A stretch of DNA of 64,000 bases from Streptomyces alboniger (GTDB lineage Bacteria > Actinomycetota > Actinomycetes > Streptomycetales > Streptomycetaceae). Shown here in pieces: positions 17,657-26,739 of this stretch. Within the stretch, counting starts at the first letter, position 1. Each line of letters begins with the position of its first letter. The notes under the pieces were generated by a model. It had not been told where the DNA came from and did no database searches. It was given only the letters and a program-made list of their open reading frames with translations. Location: positions 7,874,001-7,938,000 of the forward strand of contig NZ_CP023695.1 in the NCBI RefSeq assembly GCF_008704395.1, read 5' to 3'. Made by a program: the position numbers and the translations under genes.

Positions 17657-18250
17657 ATGCATGACCTCGCTGAGGGCGTCGCACGGTTTCAGCGGGAGGT
17701 CTTCCCCGCCAAGAAGGGCCTGTTCGCCCACCTCGGCGGCCACCACGCCCCGCATACGCTGTTCATCAGCTGCTCGGACGCCCGTGTCGTCCCGGAGCTG
17801 ATCTGCGCCAGCGAGCCGGGCGAGCTGTTCGTGATCCGTACCGCCGGCAACCTGGTGCCCGCCCACGGCCCGGGTTTTGACGGGGTCACGGCGAGCATCG
17901 AGTACGCCATCGCCGTACTGGGCGTGAAGAACATCGTGGTCTGCGGGCACTCGGCGTGCGGCGCGATGACCGCCCTCGCCCAGGACCACGACCTGTCCGG
18001 CACTCCGGCGGTCGCCGGCTGGCTGCAACACGCGGACGCCTCCCGGGCCCGCACCGCAGCCGCCGACGACGTAGCCGCACTGGTACGGCAGAACGTACGC
18101 GCCCAACTCGCCAACCTGGCCACCCACCCCTGCGTCGCCCGCGCACTGGCGCACCAGACGGTCACCCTGCACGGCTGGGTTTACGACATTCCCACCGGCA
18201 GCGTCGGAACACTCGACTCCACCACCCGCCCCACCGCCCTCGCCACCTGA
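17657..18250 (+). CDS. cynT: Beta-carbonic anhydrase
   Basis: A 197-residue beta-class carbonic anhydrase. Zinc ligands and the dyad are visible: CSDAR (Cys, Asp, Arg) and GHSACGA (His, Cys). It interconverts CO2 and bicarbonate. Beside cyanase its job is to recover bicarbonate, the co-substrate of cyanate breakdown, before CO2 diffuses away. The ATG follows GAAAGGGAG. The C-terminal 15 residues are Thr/Ala-rich and less conserved. It is the first gene of a cynT-cynS operon. Confidence 0.95.
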   Translation: MHDLAEGVARFQREVFPAKKGLFAHLGGHHAPHTLFISCSDARVVPELICASEPGELFVIRTAGNLVPAHGPGFDGVTASIEYAIAVLGVKNIVVCGHSACGAMTALAQDHDLSGTPAVAGWLQHADASRARTAAADDVAALVRQNVRAQLANLATHPCVARALAHQTVTLHGWVYDIPTGSVGTLDSTTRPTALAT

Positions 18251-18356
18251 CCACCCCCACTTCCCGCGCCACCCCCCAGGCGGCACGGGCCATCTCTCAC
18301 CAGGCCGTCGTCGCGCGAGCACGCACGGCATACACCTCCGAAAGGACACCCACCCC

Positions 18357-18827
18357 ATGGCCCACGCACAGTGTGACCCCGCCGCCCGCCAGGACCTCGC
18401 CGTCAAAGCCGTCGAGGCCAAGACCCGCAAAGACCTCACCTGGGAGCGGATCGCCGAGGTGTCCGGCCTGTCGGCGGCTTTCACCACTGCCGCCCTGCTC
18501 GGCCAGCACGCTCTGCCGGAGAAGGCAGCGAGGGCCGTCGCAGAGCTGCTGGAACTGGACGCGGACGCGGTGACGCTGCTCCAGACCATCCCGATGCGCG
18601 GCTCGATCCCCGGCGGCATCCCCACCGACCCGACGATCTACCGCTTCTACGAGATGCTCCAGGTCTACGGCACCACCCTCAAGGCCCTGGTCCACGAGCA
18701 GTTCGGTGACGGCATCATCTCCGCGATCAACTTCAGGCTGGACGTGAAGAAGGTCGCCGATCCCGAGGGCGGCGAGCGCGCGGTCATCACCCTGGACGGC
18801 AAGTACCTGCCGACCAAGCCCTTCTGA
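18357..18827 (+). CDS. cynS: Cyanase (cyanate hydratase)
   Basis: A 156-residue cyanase, the normal family length. The catalytic triad of E. coli CynS (Arg96, Glu99, Ser122) is present in [12 protein letters not shown] and GIISAINF. The enzyme turns cyanate plus bicarbonate into ammonia and CO2 as a decamer. An N-terminal helix-turn-helix-like domain ([14 protein letters not shown]) precedes the catalytic region, as in the family. It follows cynT by 106 bp with AAAGGA upstream of the ATG and ends before a strong hairpin. Confidence 0.97.
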   Translation: MAHAQCDPAARQDLAVKAVEAKTRKDLTWERIAEVSGLSAAFTTAALLGQHALPEKAARAVAELLELDADAVTLLQTIPMRGSIPGGIPTDPTIYRFYEMLQVYGTTLKALVHEQFGDGIISAINFRLDVKKVADPEGGERAVITLDGKYLPTKPF

Positions 18828-18855
18828 CACCGCTCTTCCGCTGGGCGAATCTTCG

Positions 18856-18889
18856 GCGGGGCGGGCCGCCAACCGCCAGCCCGCCCCGC
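18856..18889 (+). terminator. GC-rich hairpin after cynS
   Basis: An 11-bp perfect stem (GCGGGGCGGGC) with a 12-base loop starts 28 bp after the cyanase stop. It marks the end of the cyn operon. No U-tract follows, as is usual in Streptomyces. Confidence 0.7.
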
Positions 18890-19260
18890 GCTCCCGGGCG
18901 GGAGGGCCCGGAGGCCCCCATGCGGGGCCACGAAAAGGCAACGGGGGACTCAGGCACCCTGGCGTACCTGGATCCGAAGTCGGGGCCAGCCCCGCACGCG
19001 CGGGGGAGCACACTCGTCGACATGCAGGTTAACTACGGCCTGGAGCTGATTTCGAGCACTTTCAGGGTTTCGACCATAACCCCCATACAAGTTGAATGAG
19101 GGTGGGTACTCGTACGTCATGTATGAGCGATGTCGGGCAACTCTGTTCAACTCTGCTGACCGTGTTGTGGGGGCTGTGCAGTTCATGTGCGAGCCGGTGA
19201 GTTGTTCGCGGGTGGGGTTGACCGGGATACTGCTGGCCTCGAGGTACATGACAGCGACCG
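18890..19260. other. Non-coding stretch at the edge of the decayed region
   Basis: I see no gene here. Base composition drops in 19060-19200 compared with the neighbours, and the open frames on either strand have poor codon bias. It separates the cyn operon from transposon remnants. Confidence 0.5.
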
Positions 19261-19380
19261 CGCAAGCGCATCGCCCGCCTGTCCCCGCTCAAGCACCGCA
19301 ACCTCAACGTCCTGGGCCGTTACAGCTTCACCGCCTCGACCCCGGTTGGCGGCGCCCTACGCCCGCTTCGCGACCCGGGG
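19261..19380 (+). pseudogene. Tn3-family transposase, C-terminal remnant
   Basis: Forty residues reading RKRIARLSPLKHRNLNVLG and on through RYSFTASTP to GGALRPLRDP, the characteristic end of Tn3-family DDE transposases. Nothing upstream continues the protein, and no stop follows directly. It is the 3' end of a tnpA gene whose body is gone. A resolvase remnant lies 80 bp downstream, as expected from a Tn3-like element. Confidence 0.8.
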
Positions 19381-19459
19381 ACGACGAGGGGCAGCGGGAG
19401 CGGACTCTGGCCAGATACGTGCGCTGGCGAGGACGTACCACTCCGGTGTGTAGACACGC

Positions 19460-19938
19460 TTGAACACCGAGCGGCCCGTGAGGACCGGGTACGCCCGCAC
19501 CTCGGCTGCCCACCAGGAGCTGGCGAGCCAGCTCGAAGCCCTCCACCGGGCAGAGTGCCACAAGGTCTTCCAGGAGCAGATCAGCACCTGCGTCAAGGTG
19601 CGGCCCGAGCTGGAGAAGGCGCTTGCGCTGGCCCGCCAGTTCAGGGAAGCCGCACCTGAGACGCCGGTCATCTTCGAACGCAACTACATCCGGCGGCCAA
19701 GGGCGACCACGGCGGACGGCCGAAGGCCATCGACGACGACATGCTCACCTTCGCCGTCGCGCTCAATGACAAGGGCGTCCCCGTCCCCGAAATCGCGAAG
19801 AAGCTAGTCATCAAGACCGGAAAGAGCATAGGTAAAAACCCCTCGGCTGCCTCGCTCTACCGGGCACTGGCCGAAGCCGAAGACTGGAGCCGACACGTCC
19901 CCGGCGACCGCAGCAGCCGCCCAGAAGATCCCCACTGA
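19460..19938 (+). pseudogene. Serine resolvase/recombinase, frameshifted
   Basis: Two frames together make a resolvase. The first (from the ATG at 19460) reads GYARTSAAHQELASQLEAL, an N-terminal serine recombinase domain with the catalytic serine in the usual YARTS context. After about residue 78 the homology passes to the frame of DDDMLTFAVALNDKGVPVPE and ends in a helix-turn-helix-like region (ASLYRALAEAEDW). A frameshift near 19,700 separates them. It is a companion of the Tn3 transposase scrap upstream and probably inactive. Confidence 0.75.
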
Positions 19939-19987
19939 AGGTGGGCGCAAGGCCACGAGGTGATCGATTCATGACTGAGTAGTTCTG

Positions 19988-20510
19988 ATGTCCGCCCCGA
20001 AGGTCGCAGCCGTGCCTGTCCACGAGTGCGGTGAACGGCTCGTAGACGTGCGACGAGAACGCTCCCTGCTGGTCGACGAGCGGAAGTGGCAGGAGCCCGC
20101 CGGTGCCTTCGCCTACCTGCGGGAAGGAGTGCTCGACCGGCTTCAACGTCGCTACTTCGACGAATACGCAGGCCAACTGTGCGCGGAACACCCGGAATGG
20201 ACTGCTGAACGGGTCCGCTCGGCAGCCAGCCGCTACGTGTCTTCGCCCGAGATTGCACCGCACAGTGCCGGGGCAGCTGTTGACCTGACGCTCGCTGGTG
20301 ACGACGGGCGCGAGCTTGAGATGGGCACTCGGATAAACGCGACTCCGGAGGAGAGCGCGGGGGCTTGTTACACGCAGGCCGGGAGCATCAGCGACGAGGC
20401 TCGCTCTCATCGGGACATCCTGGGCACTGCGCTCGCCGCTGTAGGCCTGGTCAACTATCCCACAGAGTGGTGGCACTGGTCATTCGGAGACCGCTACTGG
20501 GCCAGGCCCA
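19988..20510 (+). pseudogene. M15 D-Ala-D-Ala dipeptidase (VanX-like) with internal deletion
   Basis: Zinc-site motifs are present: H92 and D99 in PHSAGAAVDLTL, and E160 and H163 in NYPTEWWHW. Compared with Streptomyces M15 dipeptidases, the segment between REGVLDRL and QRRYFDEYA has lost about 25 residues, including the region that holds the conserved EGYRP arginine needed for catalysis. After GDRYWA the family's last residues are replaced by unrelated sequence that continues in frame toward 20818. The intact enzyme would hydrolyse D-Ala-D-Ala (glycopeptide resistance or cell-wall turnover); this copy is most likely dead. Confidence 0.75.
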
Positions 20511-20585
20511 CTTCGAGCTGCGGAAGGTCGCCCTTGGCGTCTGCGCAGGCGACCTCGGCACCCCCCACCCCTGGGACGCTCCCAG

Positions 20586-20837
20586 ACCAACCCCACCAAG
20601 CAGCAAGTCACCCAAGCCAGCGCCTTCCTCGCATGGCTCGCCGACCGGGGGCGCGCAATCGGGCAGTGCCAGCAGGTCGACATCGACGCCTGGCACACCG
20701 AGCACCTGGCCACCCGCTGTCCGTCCCAGTCATTCCTGCGGTGGTGCATGAAGGCCGACGGGATGCCCCGCCTGATGCGGGCCTACATCTGGTCCCGACA
20801 GCACATGCCCTACGCTAGTAGCAGAAGCTCACAGTAG
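20586..20837 (+). pseudogene. Tyrosine-integrase-like fragment
   Basis: The frame reads TNPTKQQVTQASAFLAWLAD, then DIDAWHTEHL and SFLRWCMKADGMPRL, typical of the SAM-like N-terminal or central part of Streptomyces site-specific integrases. It has neither a start nor the catalytic R-H-R-Y half and ends in TAG. It abuts the broken dipeptidase, so a recombination event probably joined the two scraps. Confidence 0.6.
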
Positions 20838-20893
20838 CTCTTCCCCGGCCGCAGCCAGCGCGGACAGCCCATGAATCCGGTCGCGTTCAGAGC

Positions 20894-21765
20894 GTGGACG
20901 TAACCAAGCACGAGGTGGCCGGTGACTTCGACGGCGACGGCACCACCGACCTCGCCCTGTTCTCCGGGACGGGCTACTACGGAGACGACCCGATCGGCCA
21001 GCAGGCGCGCCTTTGGAAGGGCCCCGTCGCGCGGACCGGCACCCCGGCCAAGACCCTCGACTTCATGGACAAGTCGCAGTGGTGGCACTACGACAGCGAG
21101 CAGCGCCCGACCCGACCTGCACCGACCGGGACTGCATCGACGGCCCCACGTCCGTGCGGGGCCCGGTCGTCCCCAAGGCCGTCGGCGACATCAACGGCGA
21201 CCACTACGACGACTTGGTGCTTGGTGACGACGACAACGAGCCGGGGGTCAGGGTCGCCTTCGGCTCGGCCGACGGCCCAAGCCGGAGACGCAGAAGTTCG
21301 ACCAGCACCTGCCGGGCGTGCCCCGCGCCGAGGAGGACGGAGACCGGTACGGCAGCGCGATCGCCGTCGGCGACGTGAGGGGGGTGGGTACGCGGACGTC
21401 GCGGTCGGTGTCATCGGCGAGGACTCGGCAGCCTCACCGACGCGGGCGCCGTCGTCCTGGTACACGGCAGCGCCGGTGGCGTGACCGGGCCCGGGGCCCA
21501 GGCCTTCCACCAGAACACGGCGGGCGTCCCGGGCGTCGCCGAGAAGGGTGACGTGTTCGGTGCGGCCACCGCGCTGCTCGACGTCACTGGTGACGGCCGC
21601 GCCGACCTCGCCTTCTCCTCTGTCCAGGAGAACGCCCAGGTGGGCGCGGTGTGGTGGCTGCGCGGTACGTCCACGGGCCTGACCGCCACGCACTCCGTCG
21701 CCTTCGGGCCGAAGGACGTCGCGGCTCTGAACACCACGGCGCTCTTCGGCAGTGCGCTGCGCTGA
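20894..21765 (+). pseudogene. FG-GAP/VCBS repeat protein, multiply frameshifted
   Basis: Calcium-loop repeats of the FG-GAP type are spread over several frames: GDFDGDGTTDLALFSG, then VGDINGDHYDDLVLGD in another frame, YGSAIAVGDV and GYADVAVGV in further ones, and finally LLDVTGDGRADLAF to the stop. Intact relatives are secreted proteins of 450 or more residues with seven repeats. At least three frameshifts and a missing N-terminus with no signal peptide make this a pseudogene. Confidence 0.85.
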
Positions 21766-22000
21766 ACCCCGCCGCAGCGGTGGCGGCCTGCTCCAAGACT
21801 CCCCTGTAGGTCTCGGACCGGACCGCGGTTCGTGTGAGCGCTCCACGCGCGTGCACTCTCCGCTCCTGCGGTCGAAGCCGGGTGAATGGCCACCGGGTCG
21901 GGACCGCGTGAGGAGAGGAGAGCTCGAGGCGCCGGGGGCGGCGACCCAGATCGCGGCGGCCGGCGCTATGAAGCCGAGCACGGTCTGGATGTCGTTCTCC
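21766..22000. other. Intergenic stretch
   Basis: No gene or clear signal is seen between the FG-GAP pseudogene and the small convergent gene. Confidence 0.4.
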
Positions 22001-22276
22001 TCAGCTGTAGTCGTAGCGAGCCATCCGGTCGTCCATCTCCCGGTCATACTCTTCGAGCCGAACGAGGAAGGGGGTGAACGTTGCCTGTGCCTGGGCCGCG
22101 GTGATCTCACCGGTCTCGACGGCGGCAAGGAGCGCGAGAACGGCGGGGAGCTCCACGGCGGCGCCGTAACCCGGCTTCTCCGTGCGGTGCTCGGAGTAGA
22201 CGGCGCCTACGGACCCGCGCACGCCGGGCAGGACGAGGGGACCGGCAGTGATGTCGCAGGTGACGTCGTACGGCAT
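22001..22276 (-). CDS. Small hypothetical protein, 91 aa
   Basis: An acidic-tailed small protein (MPYDVTCDITAGPLVLPG... ending in MARYDYS) with good codon bias. GGAGG stands nine bases before the ATG, a strong start. I do not recognise the family. The ATG overlaps the stop of an upstream coding-like piece as TGATG, which would couple translation. The same frame stays open far upstream through the antisense of the next gene, but that is a composition effect. Confidence 0.6.
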   Translation of the reverse strand: MPYDVTCDITAGPLVLPGVRGSVGAVYSEHRTEKPGYGAAVELPAVLALLAAVETGEITAAQAQATFTPFLVRLEEYDREMDDRMARYDYS

Positions 22277-22579
22277 CAAATGTTCCTCCAGGAGCGGGCC
22301 GCCACCGGGTCGGCGAACGGTCCGTCGAGGGCGTCCAGGAGCAGACGGGCGTAGTGGTTGAGGGCCTTGCCCAGGGTCTTCCCCGCGCGCTCCGGCGCAC
22401 ATTACATCGAACGCGATTCCGCGCGGGTGAATGCGGGGCCGTGGCCCGTATGCCGCGGCATTCTGACGGGAAGGTTCATGGACGGCGCGCCGGGCCGACA
22501 CCCTCCCGGGCCGCTCCGCGGATGACCGCGGCACCCTGTGTCCGCCCGGACGCATAGGCACCAGGAACGGAGACCACCG
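22277..22579. other. Intergenic stretch with a short coding relic
   Basis: On the minus strand a frame ending at 22275 reads GKALNHYARLLLDALDGPF and more, with good coding composition, but a TAA lies about 37 codons before its end and no start codon is seen, so it is the 3' end of a lost gene. The remainder is the promoter region of the large plus-strand gene. Confidence 0.4.
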
Positions 22580-25500
22580 ATGGCCGATCCGCTCACCGCT
22601 GCCCAGCAACAGGTGCAGAAGTACCGTGACCTGTTGCGGGACAACCCGCAGTCCCCGGAGCGGAACACCTGGCGCGACGGTCTCGCGTCGGCGTTGTGCG
22701 ACCGACTGACGCCGGCGCTCAGGCCGATCCGGCCGGACGAGGCCGCGGCGGCCGCCCGCGAGGGCATCGGGATCACCCGTGAGCTGCTGGCCGAGGGGGC
22801 CTTCCCGCAGTCGCGCCAGGGCTTCGCCAAGCGGATCTCCGAGGCCGCCGGGAATCTGCCGGCAGCCGAGGCTGTGACAGCCACCGAGGCCGCGGTCGTC
22901 GTCTACCGGCAGCTCGCCGCGGCCCGCCCGGACGACATGGAGCCACTGGCCTCGGTCGCCGGGGTACTGGCGGCCCGGCTCGCCCCGCGCCAGGCGGCGG
23001 CGGGGCAGACCGAGGGCGCGGCGGCGTCCGCGCGGGAGGCTGTGGCGATCACCCGGCGGCTGCTCGCAGCCCCCACGCTGCCGCCGAACGCGGCCGGGTA
23101 CGCCCAGCAGGTCGCCCTCGTCGCCCGGTACCTGCCGGACGCCGAGGCCGTCTCCGCGATCGCGTTCGCCGTCGACGTATACCGGAGACTGGCCGACGCC
23201 GATCCGGGGAACCTGCGGCAGCGGGACCTGTTGGCGGGCGAACTGGCCGACCGGCTGGCTCCGCGCCAGTGGGCGGCGGGGATGCGGACCGAGGCCGCCG
23301 CGTCGGCCGCCGAGGCCATCCAGATCACCAAGGTAGTCATCGAGGACCCGGCCGTCGCGGCGCACCTGCGGGGCCACGGCAGGCGCATCCTGATGGTGGC
23401 TCAGTACCTCCCTGAAGAGGAGATGCTCCGGGAGAGCGAGTTCGCCGTCGGTCTCTACCGTCGTGTCACCCACCAGGATCCGCACAACGAGGGCTTCACC
23501 CGAGACCTGGTGTGGGCGATGGGCGTCTGGGCCGACCGCCTGGAGCGCGCCGGACAGCGTGCCGCCGCGGCCGCGCTGCGGTCGGACGCCGCCAAGGCAG
23601 CCCGCTACGGGGAGCACAGCCTGGCCGGTCAGGACATCCGCTTCTCCCCGGGGGCACCGATCTCCGTCGTCGCCCGCAACAAGATGCAGCTCGACCTGTT
23701 CGCGGTAGGCGAGGACGGGCGGATGTGGAGCGTGTGGTGGCACCACCGCTGGGAGCCCTACTTCCAGCTCGGCACGAAGACCTTCCCCCAGGGCACCGTG
23801 CCCTGCGCGGTGGCCCGGGACGTCGATTTCATGGACGTCTTCACCGTGGATGGTGACGGGCGGCTCTGCAACGCGTGGTGGTCGGCGGGCGACGCATGGA
23901 AGACCGAGTGGCCCCCGATCCCGGGCGGCGGGGTCTTCCCCGCCCTCACCCCGGTGACCGCGCTGAGCCGGAACTCCGACCTCATGGACGTCTGGCTGGT
24001 GGGCGCCGACGGGGTGCTCAACGGTGTCTGGTGGAACGGCGAGTGGAAGGACTGGTACGTCCTTCCCGGCCCGAAGTTCCCGCACCGCGCCCCGATCACC
24101 TCGCTCAGCCGGAACGACGATCATATGGAGGTCTGGGGGATCGACGAGGCGGGCGCGGTCTGGGGCATCGGCTGGAACGGTACCTGGGACACCCGCAACT
24201 GGACCCTGATCGGGGGGAAGACCTTCCCGCCCGGCAGCAGGATCGCCGCCGCCTCCCGTGACACCGACAAGATGGAGATCTGGGTCGTCGACGAGCAGGG
24301 AGCGGTGTGGGGGAACTGGTGGGACGACGGGTGGCACGACTGGTACCCGATCCCCGGCATGACCTTCCCGCAGGGCACCCCGCTCACCGCGATCAGCCGG
24401 AGGGACGGCTCCCACCTGGAGCTGTACGGGGTCGGGGCGGACGGCTGTGTGTATAACGCCTACTTCGACGGGAACAGCTGGAACCATCCCGGCGAGGGCG
24501 GTGAACCGCGGTACTGGTTCCGCAGGGGGGAGCCGAAGGACACCTTCCCGCTGCGTACCCCGCTCGCGGCCCAGTTGCGCCACCTGAGCGGCCCGCCCCA
24601 GAACCTGACCAGCATCGACGTCTTCGGCGTCGGTGGCGACGCGGGCATCCACAGCACCCGGTGGATCCAGGAGTGGCGGCCCTGGTACCGGATTCCCGTC
24701 CCCGTGGCGAGGTTCCAGAAGCCCATCGTGAGCGGCGGCGCTGCGGCGCTCGGCGGCTGGGCAGGGGTGAACATCTGCATCGACGGCAGCGTGCAGTGGT
24801 ACGGCCACGCCCACGACAGCGGAGCGGACGGCTACGACTTCGGGGTCGCCTTCTACGTACGGAGCGGCCGGTACGTGATCGCCCTGTCGCACAACGGCAG
24901 CGTGTCGGCCGGGTCCCGGGAGCACGACTGGGAGGAGATCCACCCGCCGAGGGACGACTTCAAGTCCATCCTGTCGGACCTCGTCAATGCCGAGGCCTCG
25001 ATGAACATGCAGTACACCAGCCACATCGGCCAGACGCTGGAAGGCGTCGTCACCCTCGCGGTGAAGTGGGTCGTGGGGACCGCGGTGGGCGTGACCGCCG
25101 GGGTGGTGATCTTCTTCGTGGTCGAGGTCGGATCCCTCGTCTACACCGGATCGTTCGGCGCCGGGTCGGTGGTCCTGGAGAACATCCTGTGGTTCGCCGG
25201 CCCCGGGAACACCCTGCTGGCCGTGGCCGCTGCGGGCATCGCCGAACTCGCCTTCGACCACAAGGAGTTTCCGATCGAGGCCTATCGCCTCATCAACGAC
25301 CACGTCTTCGATGGAACACTCCCCGAGCGGGACCGGCTGCGCATCACCAACATCTCCGGCAATAAAGACGTGGACGGCTGGCATGTGCCCTTCGTGATGC
25401 CGAGCATCGACGGCAGGATCCTCCTGAACCTGGGAGAAGCCGGCTTCGCCGACCCGGTCAACCTCGGCGTCGGCAGGGGCGGGGGCGGCAGGGGGCACGC

Positions 25501-25825
25501 CATGATCCCGTACGAGGTCCTCGTCCACGAACTGGTCCACGCCTGGCAGATCGACCACACGGGATTCGCTCTCTCCTGGCTCGCCGACGCCCTGTCCTCC
25601 TCCCTCGACGGGCCCTCGGCCTACGAGTACGGGCCGCCGGGACCGGAGTTCGCGAGCGGCTTCACCATCGAGGGCCAGGCCGCCATCGTCCAGGACTGGT
25701 TCTACCAGTACGCCCGCAACACCGAGGATCCCGTTGCAGGCTTCCAGCAACTCACCAGCAACGAGGCGGTCACGGACCCCTACTTCCGTTACATCCACGA
25801 CAACATCCGCACGGGCGCCTACTGA
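22580..25825 (+). CDS. Large mosaic protein: helical repeats, beta-propeller, membrane segment, HELVH metallopeptidase
   Basis: A 1,081-residue protein. Residues 1-330 hold about four imperfect helical repeats of roughly 80 residues (for example TEAAVVVYRQLAAARPDD and AFAVDVYRRLADADPGN), TPR-like. Residues 345-700 are at least six tandem blades of about 47 residues of the pattern (L/M)(D/E)V(W/F)-G-D-G-WW-W-Y-F-P-P-S-R, a PLL/tectonin-like beta-propeller lectin. A strongly hydrophobic segment lies near 832-900. The C-terminal part has the zinc motif HELVHAWQ at 983, with EGQAAIV (E1031) as a probable third ligand, a gluzincin pattern. There is no signal peptide. The ATG is chosen after AACGGAGA. 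Target and export route are unknown; an effector or toxin role is inference. Confidence 0.85.
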   Translation: MADPLTAAQQQVQKYRDLLRDNPQSPERNTWRDGLASALCDRLTPALRPIRPDEAAAAAREGIGITRELLAEGAFPQSRQGFAKRISEAAGNLPAAEAVTATEAAVVVYRQLAAARPDDMEPLASVAGVLAARLAPRQAAAGQTEGAAASAREAVAITRRLLAAPTLPPNAAGYAQQVALVARYLPDAEAVSAIAFAVDVYRRLADADPGNLRQRDLLAGELADRLAPRQWAAGMRTEAAASAAEAIQITKVVIEDPAVAAHLRGHGRRILMVAQYLPEEEMLRESEFAVGLYRRVTHQDPHNEGFTRDLVWAMGVWADRLERAGQRAAAAALRSDAAKAARYGEHSLAGQDIRFSPGAPISVVARNKMQLDLFAVGEDGRMWSVWWHHRWEPYFQLGTKTFPQGTVPCAVARDVDFMDVFTVDGDGRLCNAWWSAGDAWKTEWPPIPGGGVFPALTPVTALSRNSDLMDVWLVGADGVLNGVWWNGEWKDWYVLPGPKFPHRAPITSLSRNDDHMEVWGIDEAGAVWGIGWNGTWDTRNWTLIGGKTFPPGSRIAAASRDTDKMEIWVVDEQGAVWGNWWDDGWHDWYPIPGMTFPQGTPLTAISRRDGSHLELYGVGADGCVYNAYFDGNSWNHPGEGGEPRYWFRRGEPKDTFPLRTPLAAQLRHLSGPPQNLTSIDVFGVGGDAGIHSTRWIQEWRPWYRIPVPVARFQKPIVSGGAAALGGWAGVNICIDGSVQWYGHAHDSGADGYDFGVAFYVRSGRYVIALSHNGSVSAGSREHDWEEIHPPRDDFKSILSDLVNAEASMNMQYTSHIGQTLEGVVTLAVKWVVGTAVGVTAGVVIFFVVEVGSLVYTGSFGAGSVVLENILWFAGPGNTLLAVAAAGIAELAFDHKEFPIEAYRLINDHVFDGTLPERDRLRITNISGNKDVDGWHVPFVMPSIDGRILLNLGEAGFADPVNLGVGRGGGGRGHAMIPYEVLVHELVHAWQIDHTGFALSWLADALSSSLDGPSAYEYGPPGPEFASGFTIEGQAAIVQDWFYQYARNTEDPVAGFQQLTSNEAVTDPYFRYIHDNIRTGAY

Positions 25826-25942
25826 GGATCGGCGCTGTCATCGGTCGCGCACCGGGGACGTCTAGGTACGGTGCACCCGAACGCACGAAAGCCGTCCCGG
25901 CGGCACGGGGAAACACCACCGGGGCGGTTCGACCGTCCTGGC

Positions 25943-26263
25943 TTACGGCCCGCAGACGTCCAGGGTCTTCTCGTCCTCCGGGTCGGCCTCGGTGCGGAAG
26001 CCGGCCAGGGCGAGCGCCTCCCGGTACGGCCGAACCTCCTCCAGCGCCGTGGTCCGCTCGCCTATCGAGCAGGCCACCGAGAACCGCTTGCCGTCTCCTC
26101 CGCCCTCGACGACGAACCCGCCGCTCTTCTTCCCGAACTCCTTGCGCTTCGCCTTCCCCAGCACCTTGCGGATCACCTCGGCGTCCAGGGGGATCGGCCC
26201 GGTCTCATGATGCTGGGGTACCGAACGGCGATATCCGGGATCCGGTCCGGTGCCGCTGATCAC
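25943..26263 (-). CDS. Hypothetical protein, possibly truncated
   Basis: From about residue 20 the frame reads like a real small protein (LDAEVIRKVLGKAKRKEF, a basic helix, then GKRFSVACSIGERTTALEEV). The first 20 residues are weaker and adjoin a decayed oxidoreductase fragment, so the true N-terminus may be lost. I do not recognise a family. It ends TLDVCGP and is convergent with the large mosaic gene. Confidence 0.5.
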   Translation of the reverse strand: MISGTGPDPGYRRSVPQHHETGPIPLDAEVIRKVLGKAKRKEFGKKSGGFVVEGGGDGKRFSVACSIGERTTALEEVRPYREALALAGFRTEADPEDEKTLDVCGP

Positions 26264-26554
26264 CGCTGCATCGAGCGGTACGCGCCCGGCTTCGCCGACA
26301 CGGTCATCGCGGCGCGCGGTGTGCCGGCAGCCGAGTACGAGACGTACAAGCCGAACTATCCCGGTGGCGACATCGGTGCGGGAGCCGTCACGCTCACACA
26401 GTCCGTGTGCCGACCGGTGCCCGCCTGGAATCCGTACCGCACACCCTTGCCCGGTGGGTACCCGTGTTCAGCGTCGACGCCTCCCGGCCCCAGCGTGCAC
26501 GGTATGTGTGGGCACCTCGCCACCCGGGCCGCCCTGCACAGGGAGTTCAACATG
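26240..26554 (+). pseudogene. Phytoene-desaturase-like FAD oxidoreductase, C-terminal remnant
   Basis: About 100 residues (ERYAPGFADTVIAARGVPA, then NYPGGDIGAGAVTLTQ and CSASTPPGPSVHGMCG) match the end of actinobacterial CrtI-like NAD(P)/FAD-dependent oxidoreductases, including the ...PGPSVHGM.G FAD-contact motif near the C-terminus. No upstream part exists here. After EFN the frame runs on into unrelated sequence. Confidence 0.75.
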
Positions 26555-26608
26555 CCTACGGCTCCGCACCTGGGGCCCAAATCCAGCGCCTTTCAAGGAG
26601 GACCCCGA

Positions 26609-26691
26609 ATGCGCCTCGTCCGTCCGGCCACGCCGCCGACATCCCCGCCGTCCGCACCCTCGTTCTGGGTGAGCGCAAAGGTAGCCGGTGA
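26609..26691 (+). pseudogene. GNAT acetyltransferase N-terminal scrap
   Basis: MRLVRP in one frame and GHAADIPAVRTLVLGERKG in the next resemble the first 25 residues of a GNAT acetyltransferase, with AAGGAGG before the ATG at 26609. The frame then stops. This is a short, broken gene start. Confidence 0.4.
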
Positions 26692-26739
26692 AATCCCCTG
26701 CGGCAGGAGAGGGGTGACCCGTCCTTGAGCATCACGTCG

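Noticed and set aside
20894..21484. Treating the FG-GAP region as several small genes
   Set aside because: Each frame carries only one or two repeats, and they join into one family order, so it is one frameshifted gene.
22001..25798. A 1,265-residue open frame antisense to the mosaic protein
   Set aside because: Its composition is that of the complementary strand of a GC-rich gene; only its last 91 codons, outside the mosaic gene, look coding.
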